This document shows, one piece after another, positions 13,250 to 23,374 of a stretch of DNA of 64,000 bases; the first letter of the stretch is position 1, and each line of letters begins with the position of its first letter. The stretch lies in assembly GCA_023333565.1 (NCBI GenBank), contig JAJKFH010003593.1, forward strand, positions 1 to 64,000. Reading direction: 5' to 3'. The notes under the pieces were generated by a model. That model was not told the DNA's origin. It ran no database searches and worked only from the letters and a program-made list of their open reading frames with translations. The DNA is from Puffinus mauretanicus. Its lineage: Eukaryota > Chordata > Aves > Procellariiformes > Procellariidae. The position numbers were made by a program, and so were the translations under genes.

Positions 13250-13684
13250 CCAGACTGTTCTAAAATGGATGGTGCATGTTACTTACTAACCTACCAAGCA
13301 TAAAATAATTTGATTCTCTTCCTTATATATAATGATACTTTAGTATTTCTAGAAGGGGAACTGTTTTTCCCCATTTCTCCCACACTTCTTAGTCTCAGCT
13401 TTGCACATATCTCCTGAAAAATCTGCCACTGTGCACGCACAAGCTGTGTTGCACTTAATGAGGCACTCCAGGTTCAGTGAGGTCCTTCATCTTTTCAGTT
13501 CTAGCTCTGTGCTTCTCCCTTCCAGGCATCTAAGTTGGTTCCTGCACCATCTTCATTATGGTACTTCTTTTTCCTTAACTCATACCTCTGTGGTTCCTTT
13601 CCCTCCTGCCTGAGGCAAGAGGCTAAGGGGTTAGAACAGGTTCTGTTTCCAGATTTGTCACCGAGCTGTTGTGACCTTGACAAC

Positions 13685-13775
13685 AAGCCAGGAAGGTGGT
13701 ATTTTTCAAACTTGGGTGCCTAAATTTAGGCACCTGACACAACCTTATTTACTGAGATGATAAGCATCCATAGCT
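13685..13775. repeat. Fragment of ancient amniote interspersed repeat with palindrome
   Basis: The text TTTTTCAAACTTGGGTGCC runs into a perfect 20-base palindrome at 13715-13734 (GGTGCCTAAA and its reverse complement). From memory, the pairing of 'TTTTCAAA..TGGGTGCC' with 'TAGGCACC' is a hallmark of an old repeat seen across turtles, crocodilians and birds. I cannot give the Repbase family name with confidence. The copy is short and flanked by single-copy DNA. Confidence 0.5.
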
Positions 13776-14357
13776 CTTATTAAAAAAGAGCAATAATTAT
13801 GACAGTATTCAAAGTCTCATACTTCTGTCTCCCCTCCCACTTTCACATTTCATTAATCCCAAACCTGCATCTCCCCCTTACTTTAATAGCCAAAGCTAAT
13901 GCAAGCTTTATCTTCAAACCCAGTATAACCAATACTCCCAGTTCTTCCGGAAGCTACACTCTACTGCCAGCAAAACCTTCACATGTATGCCTAAAAAGGT
14001 TAAATGAGAACCATAGAGAGGAGTTTCTGATATTGAACAATACATTGACCCACCTTCCCTAATCCCTTCACCATAAAACACCACAGTAGGAAATAAAAGC
14101 CTCTTTCATTTTCCTCCTTGGGATCCGCAGTAGTTTTAACATTCTCTGCACTCCAACCAGAAAGAATAACATACATGCTTGGTCTGTGGACTACTACATG
14201 TACATATAAAAATCTACACAGCTCAGTTTTTAATTGATCTCACAATAGGTCCATAAAGCATGAAAACTGAACCTTCCAACCAAATACTTTACATGCACGT
14301 CCTTCCTGTAGACCTGTAAACCCCTGATAAAAGGCTCTCTTTTAATCTGCATGGTGA

Positions 14358-14440
14358 TGTGCCGGTTTTGGCTGGGATAGAGTTAATTTTCTTCATAGTA
14401 GCTACCATGGGGCTATGTTTTTGGAGCTGTGTCTATTTGG
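14358..14440 (+). mobile_element. 5' fragment of avian ERVL-type LTR
   Basis: The segment starts with TGTG and continues GGTTTTGGCTGGGATAGAG, TTAATTTTCTTCATAGTAGC and ATGGGGCTATGTTTT. I recognise this as the 5' edge of an LTR family that is very abundant in bird genomes (ERVL-type; exact subfamily not assigned). Only about the first 80 bases are present. The remainder of the LTR, the internal retroviral region and a second LTR are absent, so it is a truncated, non-functional scrap. It lies roughly 250 bases before CpG island 1. Confidence 0.8.
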
Positions 14441-14689
14441 TACTGTGTCTGAATCCACAGGGAGACAAAACAATACTTTATTATATTGTACATGTATAGT
14501 TCTACATCAGATGGACTTTGTGAGTAATCTGATTATCTCTTCTGTGGAATCAAAATAGCTAGAGAGAGAGGTTTTACCCTAATCCTAGCGCCATCTCTGG
14601 GAATGGTTTCTCGTGCAGAATTACTTAACAATGGGAACGGGAATTAGGGGAGGGTTTTCCTGGTTTCCGCTGGTATCTCCTCCATTAGC

Positions 14690-15355
14690 CAGAAATCGGG
14701 GTTCCCAGCGAGGCAGTACCCCCGGGGCCCGGGCCGGAGCGGCGCCGCCACCGCCGGCAGCTCCAGCCCGGCGCGGAGCCGTGGCGGGGACCCGCGGCAG
14801 CACCCAGGGGCCAGCGCGCCCGGCGCAGCGTGATGGGGGCGGGGGGAGAAAAATGGGAGGAAAGCAAAAGCAGAGCGGGCCCAGGCGCGGGGCCCGGTTC
14901 GGCGGGGCTGGGCTCCGGCAGCGCTGCCCGGGGCCGGCCCGGGCTGGCGCCGCCCGCACCCCCCCCGGGCGCTGCCGCCGCCGCGGTCGGAGTCGCCCTG
15001 GCAGCGGAGCCGAGACGGCGATGAGCCGCCGACACGTTTCAATTAGCGCGGCGGCCCCGGCCGCTGCCTCCCCCGGGGCTCGGCACGGCTCGGCTCGGCA
15101 CGCCCGCCGCCGCCTACGCGCTCCGCGGGCGGCCGGGGCCGGGCAGCCAGCGCCGCGGCCGGCGCTCGGCGGGGAGCGGCGGGCGGGGGGGGGAAGCTTA
15201 AAAGGGCGATAGCATGGGAAGACACTCGCTTGCGAAAACGGCTGCACCCCGCAGAGGCCCCAGAGTCTCGCATGCACGGAGCAGCGCCTGCGAAACACGC
15301 GAGGCGGCATCGCGGGTGGGTGCAGAGTAACACGGGGCGCTCCGGGGGCCACACG
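14690..15355. promoter_or_regulatory. CpG island 1 (candidate promoter or first exon)
   Basis: This block is strongly GC-rich with dense undepleted CpG, in sharp contrast to the AT-leaning flanks. It has an Sp1-type GC box (GGGGGCGGGG) at about 14835-14844, other GC-box-like runs, and a TTAAAAGGGCG segment near 15197 at its right side. Unmethylated promoters in birds look like this. Both strands are open for 130-256 codons here, but the predicted peptides are low-complexity Gly/Ala/Pro/Arg and stem from composition, so no coding exon is called. No strong GTAAGT donor was spotted, and the transcription direction is unknown. Confidence 0.75.
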
Positions 15356-16559
15356 CTGAGCAGAGGCACACAACACCCCGTACTCCCACAACTGGAGCTA
15401 GTGAACCCAGCCTCGGAGAAGCAGTACTCAAGGCTGGAGAAGCATGGCAAGGGCACACACAGACTAGCAGGAGAGAGCAAAGCATCCGGATCGCGCATAC
15501 CCGGCAGAGGGGTACTGCTACAACACTCGTGGGCAACCTCACAAGAGAGCAAAAATAAAACATGGAAGTTGCACGTGCAAATACAGTCAGCCCCGGCATA
15601 CCAGGGGTATGACACGTGCACAGAGAACACAGCACTGGACTTTTTGGCTTTTGTACATGCAGCCGCAAAGCACCAACCTACAGGAATTCTCAGGGCAACA
15701 ACAGAGAACAGTGTCACAAATGGTGGCCTCATCTTCATGAGCCATTAAGATGCGCTGCTGGCAGACAGTGCAGGGTATAGACGATGATCAAACTGCGCCA
15801 GGACAGAACAGTGCACCATTACTAGCATTTTGCACATCAATATTGGTGCTTTTCTGAATATTTTGGCAATGAACAGCTTCCGTCCTGAGATTTTCACATG
15901 TCCATTTTGACCCTTGGGCACATAGGTACAGGAGTTATACATAAGACAAGTGCTCTAAATTATCAAGTGCCACGCTCCAGCTGAGTAGGAAATAGTCTCC
16001 AAGCACTGGTCTTGCGGCAAAAGTCACGGTCAGAGCCCCATCCCTTCAAGCCACATCTGCCAGAAGATTCTCCACACCTAGCAAGACATGGAGGCAGGCT
16101 TTGGCACTAAGCATATAGTTTCAAGATTCAATTTTCCCCGTTTATCCTACAAAAGGATGTACTACTCAGCTGCAAGTTACGTCCATTCATCTCAGTCCTC
16201 CCTGCCACCCACCAGAAGCTTTGCAACATCAGATACAATGCAATGACACAAGGCTCAAACTCTTGGGGTCCTCTGCCCATGTCTCTCTTTCAGCATGATG
16301 GACCATCTTTAAGCGAGATGGGTCTCCACTGCACAAGAGATGAAACTGGGGCAAGCATCTTATTCTCTTGCTCCCTCACACAGAGATGCATCTGTTTCCT
16401 AGGAAAATAAGGAAGATGATGGAACTTGTTTCCCCTATGCGTGTTCCTTTTTCCCTCTGTCAGCATTTCCCTTAATCAGAAGATCTGATGCAATCCCACA
16501 AAAGCCAGCTAGTTTAAAAACTACATTAGGACTGGGAGTGTGTTTTAATTGCCACCTTG
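15356..16559. other. Flank of CpG island 1, no gene recognised
   Basis: CpG density decays to background by about 15.6 kb. A 172-codon plus-strand frame from 15230 and a 231-codon minus-strand frame ending at 15738 both extend out of the island. Neither encodes a recognisable domain, and both overlap other open frames. The rest is single-copy DNA with no repeat recognised. Confidence 0.5.
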
Positions 16560-16860
16560 TCTGACCTGACAGGTTTCGAAGAAAATGTCCTCCTTCTGGC
16601 TTCATTTTCAAACAGTTAAAAAATATTTCCTATATAAGAAGGGCTTTTTGTATTTCAAGACGACAGTTAAAAATCTCACTCATTTATCATCATGGTCCCA
16701 CTTTCAATTTCGCCTTCCTGGAAATCATTTTGGGATGGGAAAGACAGATTGTATCTCAAGCCATGACATTTCAGTAAAATGCCATCACTTCTCATCACAA
16801 AATGATGGTGTTTTTGCCCCATATCATCAAGTCATATATTGAGGAGAAGATTTTGTTCTC
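16560..16860. promoter_or_regulatory. Candidate conserved non-coding element
   Basis: AT-rich, non-repetitive sequence with AACAGTTAAAAAATATTTCC, CATTTATCATCATGG and ATCATCAAGTCATATATTG. Homeodomain and SOX-like cores are dense. The texture is enhancer-like, and conservation was not tested. Confidence 0.3.
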
Positions 16861-17234
16861 TCTTGAGTTTGCATTGCAGAAAAAATTAAGCATAGCCACC
16901 TACAAAATATCTGACGACTCAGCCTAACACTGATCCAAAAATGGGACAAAACTTAACCATCAAAGTCCCCTTCTAGTTGATATTACAAGGATTGGGGAAA
17001 GAAGTAGTATGTCACAAGCAACATTAAGGGATATAGCGTAAAGGGATATGACACCTATTAAAGTGGAGTTGTGTCCACTTAGCATTTGATCTCATTGTTA
17101 TGCAATACATAAGAACCAGATGGTGTGGAAGGAGCTGTTATGCCTGAAATATTTAACCTTAACTCTAAATATCCATCCTGACTTCAAACTGTTCCAAGTC
17201 ACTACTTCAGGAAAGACTTCCTTCAGAATGAAGC

Positions 17235-17445
17235 TAATTTTCAAAATCAGATGCTTTTTGAGGATAAATGTGAGGTATTTGCCATCTGATTTTCAGAGCT
17301 GCAGAGCCTTTCCACAGGTTCCCATTGACTTCTACTGGAGTTACAAAGCTGTCTGGAGAAGGACTTGCAGGCTGTACTTGTTTCCATGCCAACAACCACA
17401 AAAAAGGGTTATTTCAGATACAGAGTAGCTAATTTTCAAATGACA
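17235..17445. repeat. Ancient amniote interspersed repeat cluster
   Basis: Contains AATTTTCAAAATCAGATGC, CTGATTTTCAGAGCTGCAGA and CCCATTGACTTCTACTGGAG. These resemble an old amniote repeat whose recalled consensus carries GATTTTCAAAGGTGCTGAGC and CATTGACTTCAATGG. It is strongly diverged. The family name is not assigned. Confidence 0.5.
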
Positions 17446-17799
17446 AAACTATCTGCCATTTGAATTATGTTTGCTTCTCCTAAGCGGCTAAGGGGGGCCT
17501 AATCCATATTGTGGAGTAAATACCTGCAATATTTTATTATTAAAATTTAAGCTGTTTTGGAATTATGGAAACATGAGAAAGGGGCTTTGTGCTTATGCCT
17601 GTAGACCTGAGGCAGGCAAACTTTCCAGCAGAATCTGAGGTAATTTTACCTGAGCACATCCCAGTGTAAGAACCTGTTGACCAGGGACATGATGCTAGCC
17701 CTGCCAAAACAGGTGAATAAAAAATGGCAATGAGGTAAGTGTGGAGAATTTTAGTCATACTGCTGTGCAAGCGGAAGCCAGGAGGGAGCAAGAGTCCTG

Positions 17800-17870
17800 A
17801 CAATGCAGATCTCATTCTGGCAAAACTCTCATTGACTTCAGTGAAAACTTTGCCTAAGGAGGGGTGGCAA
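17800..17870 (+). repeat. Ancient amniote repeat fragment (ATTGACTTCAATGG type)
   Basis: GCAAAACTCTCATTGACTTC followed by AGTGAAAACTTTGCCTAAG matches, with few changes, the recalled amniote repeat core 'AAAACTCCCATTGACTTCAG' with its inverted 'GGAGTTTTGCCTGAG'. The copy is short and decayed. Confidence 0.5.
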
Positions 17871-19660
17871 ATTTCACACCTCATAATGAAATTCACCTGC
17901 TCAGTACAAAGGGCCACATTCGTCACATCGGAGCAGAGATTCCTCTCTGCACTGATAGCATGCTGTTAGCATCTTCCTGGGGGAAAAAGCTGAGGAAGAC
18001 TGGAAAACAGCACTACATCAAATGGGTAGGATTCTGCTCCTCAGTCCATCCCACAACTTACCCGGAGGTGGCCCTAACAGCAGCGAAGTATTCCCCAAAA
18101 CTCGGGCCTCTGCTCTCTACCAAGGGTGCTCACTGCACATTGGCCCAGGAACCCAACCCTCTTCCTTGCCAGCGCTTGCTGCGCTAGCTCAGAAATACTG
18201 AAAACCAGAAGGTGGCAACTAGGTTAATCTCTTAATTCAGGTATGGCCTTCAAAAGTTTTTGTAGCATACCAATATCACATTTGGGAGCGAGAGAAGACT
18301 TTGATTTTATCAGAAAAGTTCTATCAGTACAACCCTTAAAAGGATGCAGCTATACCATCATGATATGGGCTTTATCTTAGCATAGCTTAATAGGGCTTCA
18401 ATTACATTGGTATAGTCAGCGGAGTAAAACCCTTTAGTAAACGGGGTTCATTTCTGATCTAAAATGGAAATGAATTGTCTTAAAGACGTTTTTATGGGCC
18501 CTTGGCAGACATGATTTTAACTAACATGTAGGTCATAGGTACAAAGAACATAGCACTGCAGAAATCTCTGTTCAAGCCTTTGCATCATTGTCCTTTGTTT
18601 CAGGCAAGAAAATCCTGAGAAACTAATTTTTTTTAATTCCAGAAAAATGCTGGGATGCAGCTCCCACTGGGATAAAAAATGGCAGAGCTCAGAGCCTTCA
18701 TGAGCAATTGCTCACTGAGAAACTCTGCCAGGAATTATAACTTGGGGGGGTGGGGGGAAAGTGCGGAGCAGAAGAGGTCCAAAATAATGTGAGAAAATAA
18801 TCTCTTTTTAAAAAAAGAGAGATGGGAAGAAAAGAGTTGCTCCATAGATTACTTTTGAATGCCAAGTTTCAGCAATTTTCAGTGCCACATTATAAACCCT
18901 TGAAAAACAAGATTTAAGGCTTCTTATCAATTAGATGGACTAGCCTTTGTGCTCATAATTTTTTACAGAATTGCAAATGCTTCTCACTCTCTTCTTCTCC
19001 TAGAGTCAGGGGGGGAAAAAACCCCCGAGGAAAAAGCTAAGTTCCTTTCAGGGACGAGCTGTTCATTCTTGAGGCAGAAAGCCTGGAGGGCTCTGTGCAG
19101 ACCCTAAATAAAATGACAGTGGTGGCCCCACAAATTTGTTCCTAGGGTTAGCGCTCTAACTGACCCTTCCCCATTCATCATACCAATTCAGTCACTCATC
19201 ATGAATGACACAGCACGACACCAGATGAATTATCTCTGACCTTCAGGAGGAGTGGCTCCTCCAGATCAGGTTGGGGTCACGAGGAGGGCAGGAGGGAGAA
19301 GTTGGTCTATTAGACCTGGGGATTAGCAGAATGCTTCAGCCTCCAGAGCAAAAAGGTGACGTGTTCACGGCATGAACCTGTCCTCATGGCCCAAGTAACA
19401 GTCCTCTAATCTCAGCCATCAAGCCCAGGAGTGTTGTGTGAGGTAATGGTGTCTCTAGGGTCGTGAGAAGCCCATGTGAACTGCTTTGGGTGAGTCAACT
19501 ATGGACACAGCAAAAACGCCTGTGCCCTGATCCAGGCTGATTGCACCACAGCAGCCACAACCGGGACAGGCGACTGGGAACTGGACAATCCTGGTGTCTA
19601 CTGCAAGCTGGCTTGCCACAATGCCAAGGAGCTAACAGATTGTTGGCATTTCTATTAGAA
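17871..19660. other. Single-copy non-coding stretch, possible old repeats
   Basis: No gene was recognised. At 18801-18820 an inverted repeat pairs TCTCTTTTT with AAAAAGAGA across two bases. Around 18300-18460 motifs such as AATTACATTGGTATAGTCAG hint at another old repeat. An AT-rich piece at about 18880-19000 has ATCAATTAGATGG and CATAATTTTTTACAG, mildly enhancer-like. None of these is firm. Confidence 0.4.
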
Positions 19661-19665
19661 GCACA

Positions 19666-19719
19666 AATTATTATATTATATTATATGTATTGTATATAAT
19701 ATATATTATATTATATTAT
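19666..19719. repeat. AT-only palindromic microsatellite
   Basis: About 54 bases consist almost only of A and T, built from ATT/TATAT units. Its left part (TTATTATATTATATTATA) can pair with its right part (ATATTATATTATATTAT in register), so it can form a cruciform or hairpin. It lies next to a small inverted repeat, AATGCCAA at 19620-19627 and TTGGCATT at 19643-19650. Confidence 0.85.
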
Positions 19720-20239
19720 CATTTGTCTAGAGTTGTGCTTTGCTTCTTGTAGAAGGATGGAAGACTTGCCCCTAGGTCCCATCACTGCTCCAAGGAGTTC
19801 AGCATTCATCCTGCCTCCTGCAGCAGACAGTGCTTGATATCCAAAGGAAGGTAAAGTCTTAGGGCTCATCCTGAGGTTTGAGCCCCATCCTGACATTCCT
19901 ACATTCAAAATTTAGATGTTTTTTCTGTGTATGGAATAATCAGATATTACCTATACAATATTATAAATATAATCTAAATGTTCTTAGATACTTTTAGCCA
20001 TAGAGAATGACTTACCACAGCTTAGTTTAAGGCATCTTCCACATACAAAAACTGTATGATGACATACGCACAAATAAATCTACTCCTTTCAAATGCTCCT
20101 TATCTTATTCAATGCCCAAAACGTTCGGCATTATAGAAGTGTTTAATATTAAGTAAATGAACCATACCAGTGAATTCATTAATAGCTCAAGTCTAGCAAA
20201 CACTTGTTGTTTACAAACAACTCCACCCAGATGAGTCTA
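19720..20239. other. Single-copy non-coding stretch
   Basis: No gene, repeat or RNA was recognised. Short open frames occur on the minus strand only, without a domain. Confidence 0.5.
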
Positions 20240-20385
20240 CAAATCTCGGTTCAGCTAACCCCTGAGCAAAGTTACCCACAGTGCAATACTGTTAGCAGGA
20301 TCAGGGCCTAATGATTTAATCCAGCTAAGAATTACTAACTACTGATGCTAGTGAATACAATGGGGCCATTCATGTACAGAGTATT
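20240..20385. repeat. Ancient amniote repeat, possibly two pieces
   Basis: GAGCAAAGTTACCCACAG followed by GTTAGCAGGATCAGGGCC resembles the recalled amniote repeat tail 'GTAAAGTTACTCAC...TTTGCAGGATCAGGGCC'. About 50 bases later, AATGGGGCCATTCATGTA resembles its head 'CAATGGGGCTACTCATG'. The order suggests two adjacent or rearranged copies. Confidence 0.5.
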
Positions 20386-23119
20386 AGGTGGATTAAGATT
20401 TAGAAATAAAATTGGGAGAGTGAGTCTTCTGTAATACCCATTAAACAATGAATCTAATAAGTTCTTGATGCAGACAAGCAACAAACAAAAGGGTTGCGGT
20501 CCTTTAACATAGTGAACTAATCACATATTTCATCTGATCAACATTCATTCTTGGAAAATCCATACTTAAGAGTCAATGCTGCTGGTTTTATGTCTTTTTA
20601 GGGGGGGGGAGCGGTATCTACTGTCCACCAAACCACAACCTCTTGCCAAGTTATTCTTTCATATTTGTCCAAGACCATAGCTGAAATGGCACTGCTCTCA
20701 TGTCATTATCTATAGGGAGATTCTCTTGTCACCAAGACTAGTTACAAACCCCAGAAAATTCCCTCCAGGAAAATCTAACATGGCAGTTTTTACCCAGTAT
20801 TTACCCAGAATATTTACTAAAGCAGTGCTTAAGGAAAGGCATGTTATTCTGCATGGGGCACTAAGGAGGTCTACATCTCCTGCTTCCCCCAAATCAAACA
20901 AACCACAGAGCTAGCAGTGAAGTTCCAAATACTTCCATCATTCAGCTGCAGCCTGAGAGGGTGCGAGTGCTCCCCAGGATTTTAATTCCTACTCTACCTT
21001 TGTGCAGGCAGAAAACGGAAATGAAGAAACTGCTCTATTGTTTTGGCAAGTGATTCAGCTTTTTTTGCAGCATCCTGGCAATTAGTTTGCATTATTGCAA
21101 CTCGGTGCTGTAAGAAAAGCTAGAGTTGCAAGTCTCTGCTGATGTGGGGCGGGTAGGGAAGCTAAAGAAGGACTCAACACTGGCAGCTGTTCCCCAAGGC
21201 ACTGTGCCTGGGGCTAGACTCCATTCTAGTCTGGACTAGATTCCCACAGCACCCTACAGTGTGTAAAAGGAGTTTCAGAGATGGTGCCTCCTCCCTGCCC
21301 CCCGCACAGAGGCAGCAGTAAAAAGTTCCTTGCATCCATCTTCTTCCCTGTGCACCTGTACAGGGTTAAGCATATTCTAACCCACTGTCTCATAATGTAT
21401 TATGCTAGGGCACGACCTTACAGCTAGGGTACCATCATGCAGCTGCTGTCGTACGAGAATGTCTACATACTGATTCCCTGCAGAAGGCGGCAGGCTAGAG
21501 AGAGGGGAAAAAAAAACCCAAAAATAAAACCCCAAACCTTTACAGGAAAGAGATGAGCATCTAGATTCCTCACCAGTAATTCCATTAGAGATTATTAAAT
21601 CTACTACCCCTAAATAAGGTCATTGGCTTTTTTTTTTTTCAGTCCTCCTTTGCCTGTTTCCTCTAGGCAGGCACAAGCACCAAGGTTCTTTACACATTAT
21701 CTGAATCTATTTTCTTTTCTGCAAAGCAGATTCTCAAAAGAAAGCAAATTCCCAACTTTCCGTTCTGTTGGCTGTAAGCATCAGAGCACGAACTGATCAT
21801 ACAGGAATCAGGAGGAAACCTCGTATTTCTTGTATACAGTAATAAACATTCAACTACGTGCAGAATATGACAGGAGAGATTGTGAACTGGAGTTACTACT
21901 GCAAACGAGACAGGTTTGTTAGATTAAATCTGTAATCCTTTAGCATAGGAGAAGTCTCTGTCCTTTTCCTGATAGTGACATTGCCCATCACCTGGCACCT
22001 GTGTGCCAAATGAAATAACACACATTGACTGAGGCATTGCCAAATTAATTTGGTCTCCCACTCTCCTTCACTTCCTCTCTTCAGTTTACCACTGTTAGTT
22101 TTGCATTTTCTGCACCCTTATATGCAACAGTGGTGCTTACACAGATAGAAATCCCCTCTCAATTAAATGGGATTTTGTGTGTGAGTACTTGCTCACAATA
22201 TGCTGCTGCTGTGTTATCACCCTCTTCCTCAGGTTCTGTTGGGGGAGAACAACTTTGGATGGGTGCGTGTGGACACCATGCTCTGAAAATAAACCAGTCA
22301 GTATGAGCTCTATTCTGCTTCTTAACTCATGCCACAGCCAAGAGCTATCCACTACAATATCATGAACAGGTAATTCTGAGAACTGTTAGCTTCAGCTTTA
22401 CCATCTGCCCCTCTGACAGCCAAACTTCAATTCATGAGGAGATTAAGAGTTATCCCGTATGTTGAGGGATATCAGATCAACTTAAGGTGTGATTTTAAGC
22501 AACTGAAAAAGGGTTGTCATTTTGAGCCAGACTTATTTCAGTTTAATTTATATCAGAGTTTCAACTGAAACTGAAAAAGGAAGTTGGCACACATTCACTT
22601 TCCAAATGGACTTTCTCTAATTCATTTAATCACTGACCCAGTCGCAAAGCCGGAGCAGGAGAACATGTGCACAAGTCAGCTGTTTCAGTGTAAAATCCAG
22701 TGGTTTAGCATAAACTATCAGTGGATACCAGTGCATCTCTCCTGATTGACATAAAATGACAGCTTATCAGCTTCCCAAATCAAGATTTCTTCTCCTTCCA
22801 TAATTATTCTTGTTAATGGTTACAGACACCCTTTCCCCTACAACGTCACATAGTGGGAATTAAGATAAAAAAATCAAAAGTCACACCATCAGCTAAAAAT
22901 CCTGCGGTAAGATCTCAGCCTACAGCGAGAACAGCTAACCATTCATAGACCCATGTGGCTCCAGGACTGCACAGCTCAACCCTTCATACTCTTTTGGACT
23001 AGGGATAGTAGGAACTTGAACTAGTAACCCAGACAGACATTGTTTTTCTTTTCCCTTGTTGCAGTCCTACCGTCCTTTATACCAATGATTAGGAGTACCC
23101 AAAAACCTCACCTGATAGT
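20386..23119. other. Single-copy non-coding stretch
   Basis: No gene was recognised. It holds a nine-G run near 20601 and an 11-T run ending in TTTCAG near 21642 that resembles a splice acceptor but has no supported exon behind it. An AT-rich piece near 22520-22640 has TCAACTGAAACTGAAAAAGG. No repeat family was recognised before the CR1. Confidence 0.5.
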
Positions 23120-23374
23120 AAGATAGAGAAAGGACGAGAGGAAATGGCCTCAAGTTGCGCCAAGGGAGGTTTAGATTGGACATTAGGAAAAATTTCTTTA
23201 CTGAAAGAGTGGTCAAGCCTTGGAACAGGCTGCCCAGGGAAGTGGTTGAGTCACCATCCCTGAAGGTATTTAAAAGACGTGTAGATGAGGCGCTTAGGGA
23301 CATGGTTTAGTGGGCATGGTGGTGTTGAGTTGATGGTTGGACTCAATGATCTTAATGATTCTATGATTCTATGA
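23120..23374 (+). mobile_element. 5'-truncated CR1 LINE, 3' end only
   Basis: The sequence AGGACGAGAGGAAATGGCCT, CAAGTTGCGCCAAGGGAGGT, GGAACAGGCTGCCCAGGGA and GGTTGATGG-like text is the well-known avian CR1 3' region. The copy ends in two ATTCTATG units at 23358-23373, the CR1 terminal 8-mer repeat, so the sense strand is plus. Relative to the consensus I recall, the stretch between GATCTT and AATGATTCTATG has lost the short 'GAAGGTC..TTCCAACC' segment. Only about 250 bases remain, mostly the end of the reverse-transcriptase reading frame and the 3' UTR, so it is immobile. It is the only clear CR1 in the window and looks younger than the other repeats. Confidence 0.95.

Noticed and set aside
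14613..15738. Long open frames on both strands (up to 256 codons) through CpG island 1
   Set aside because: They overlap in several frames and both strands, encode Gly/Ala/Pro/Arg-rich low-complexity peptides, and are expected because GC-rich DNA has few stop codons.
21628..21642. Strong-looking splice acceptor (T-run followed by CAG)
   Set aside because: Downstream sequence shows no supported exon; poly-T runs mimic acceptors frequently.
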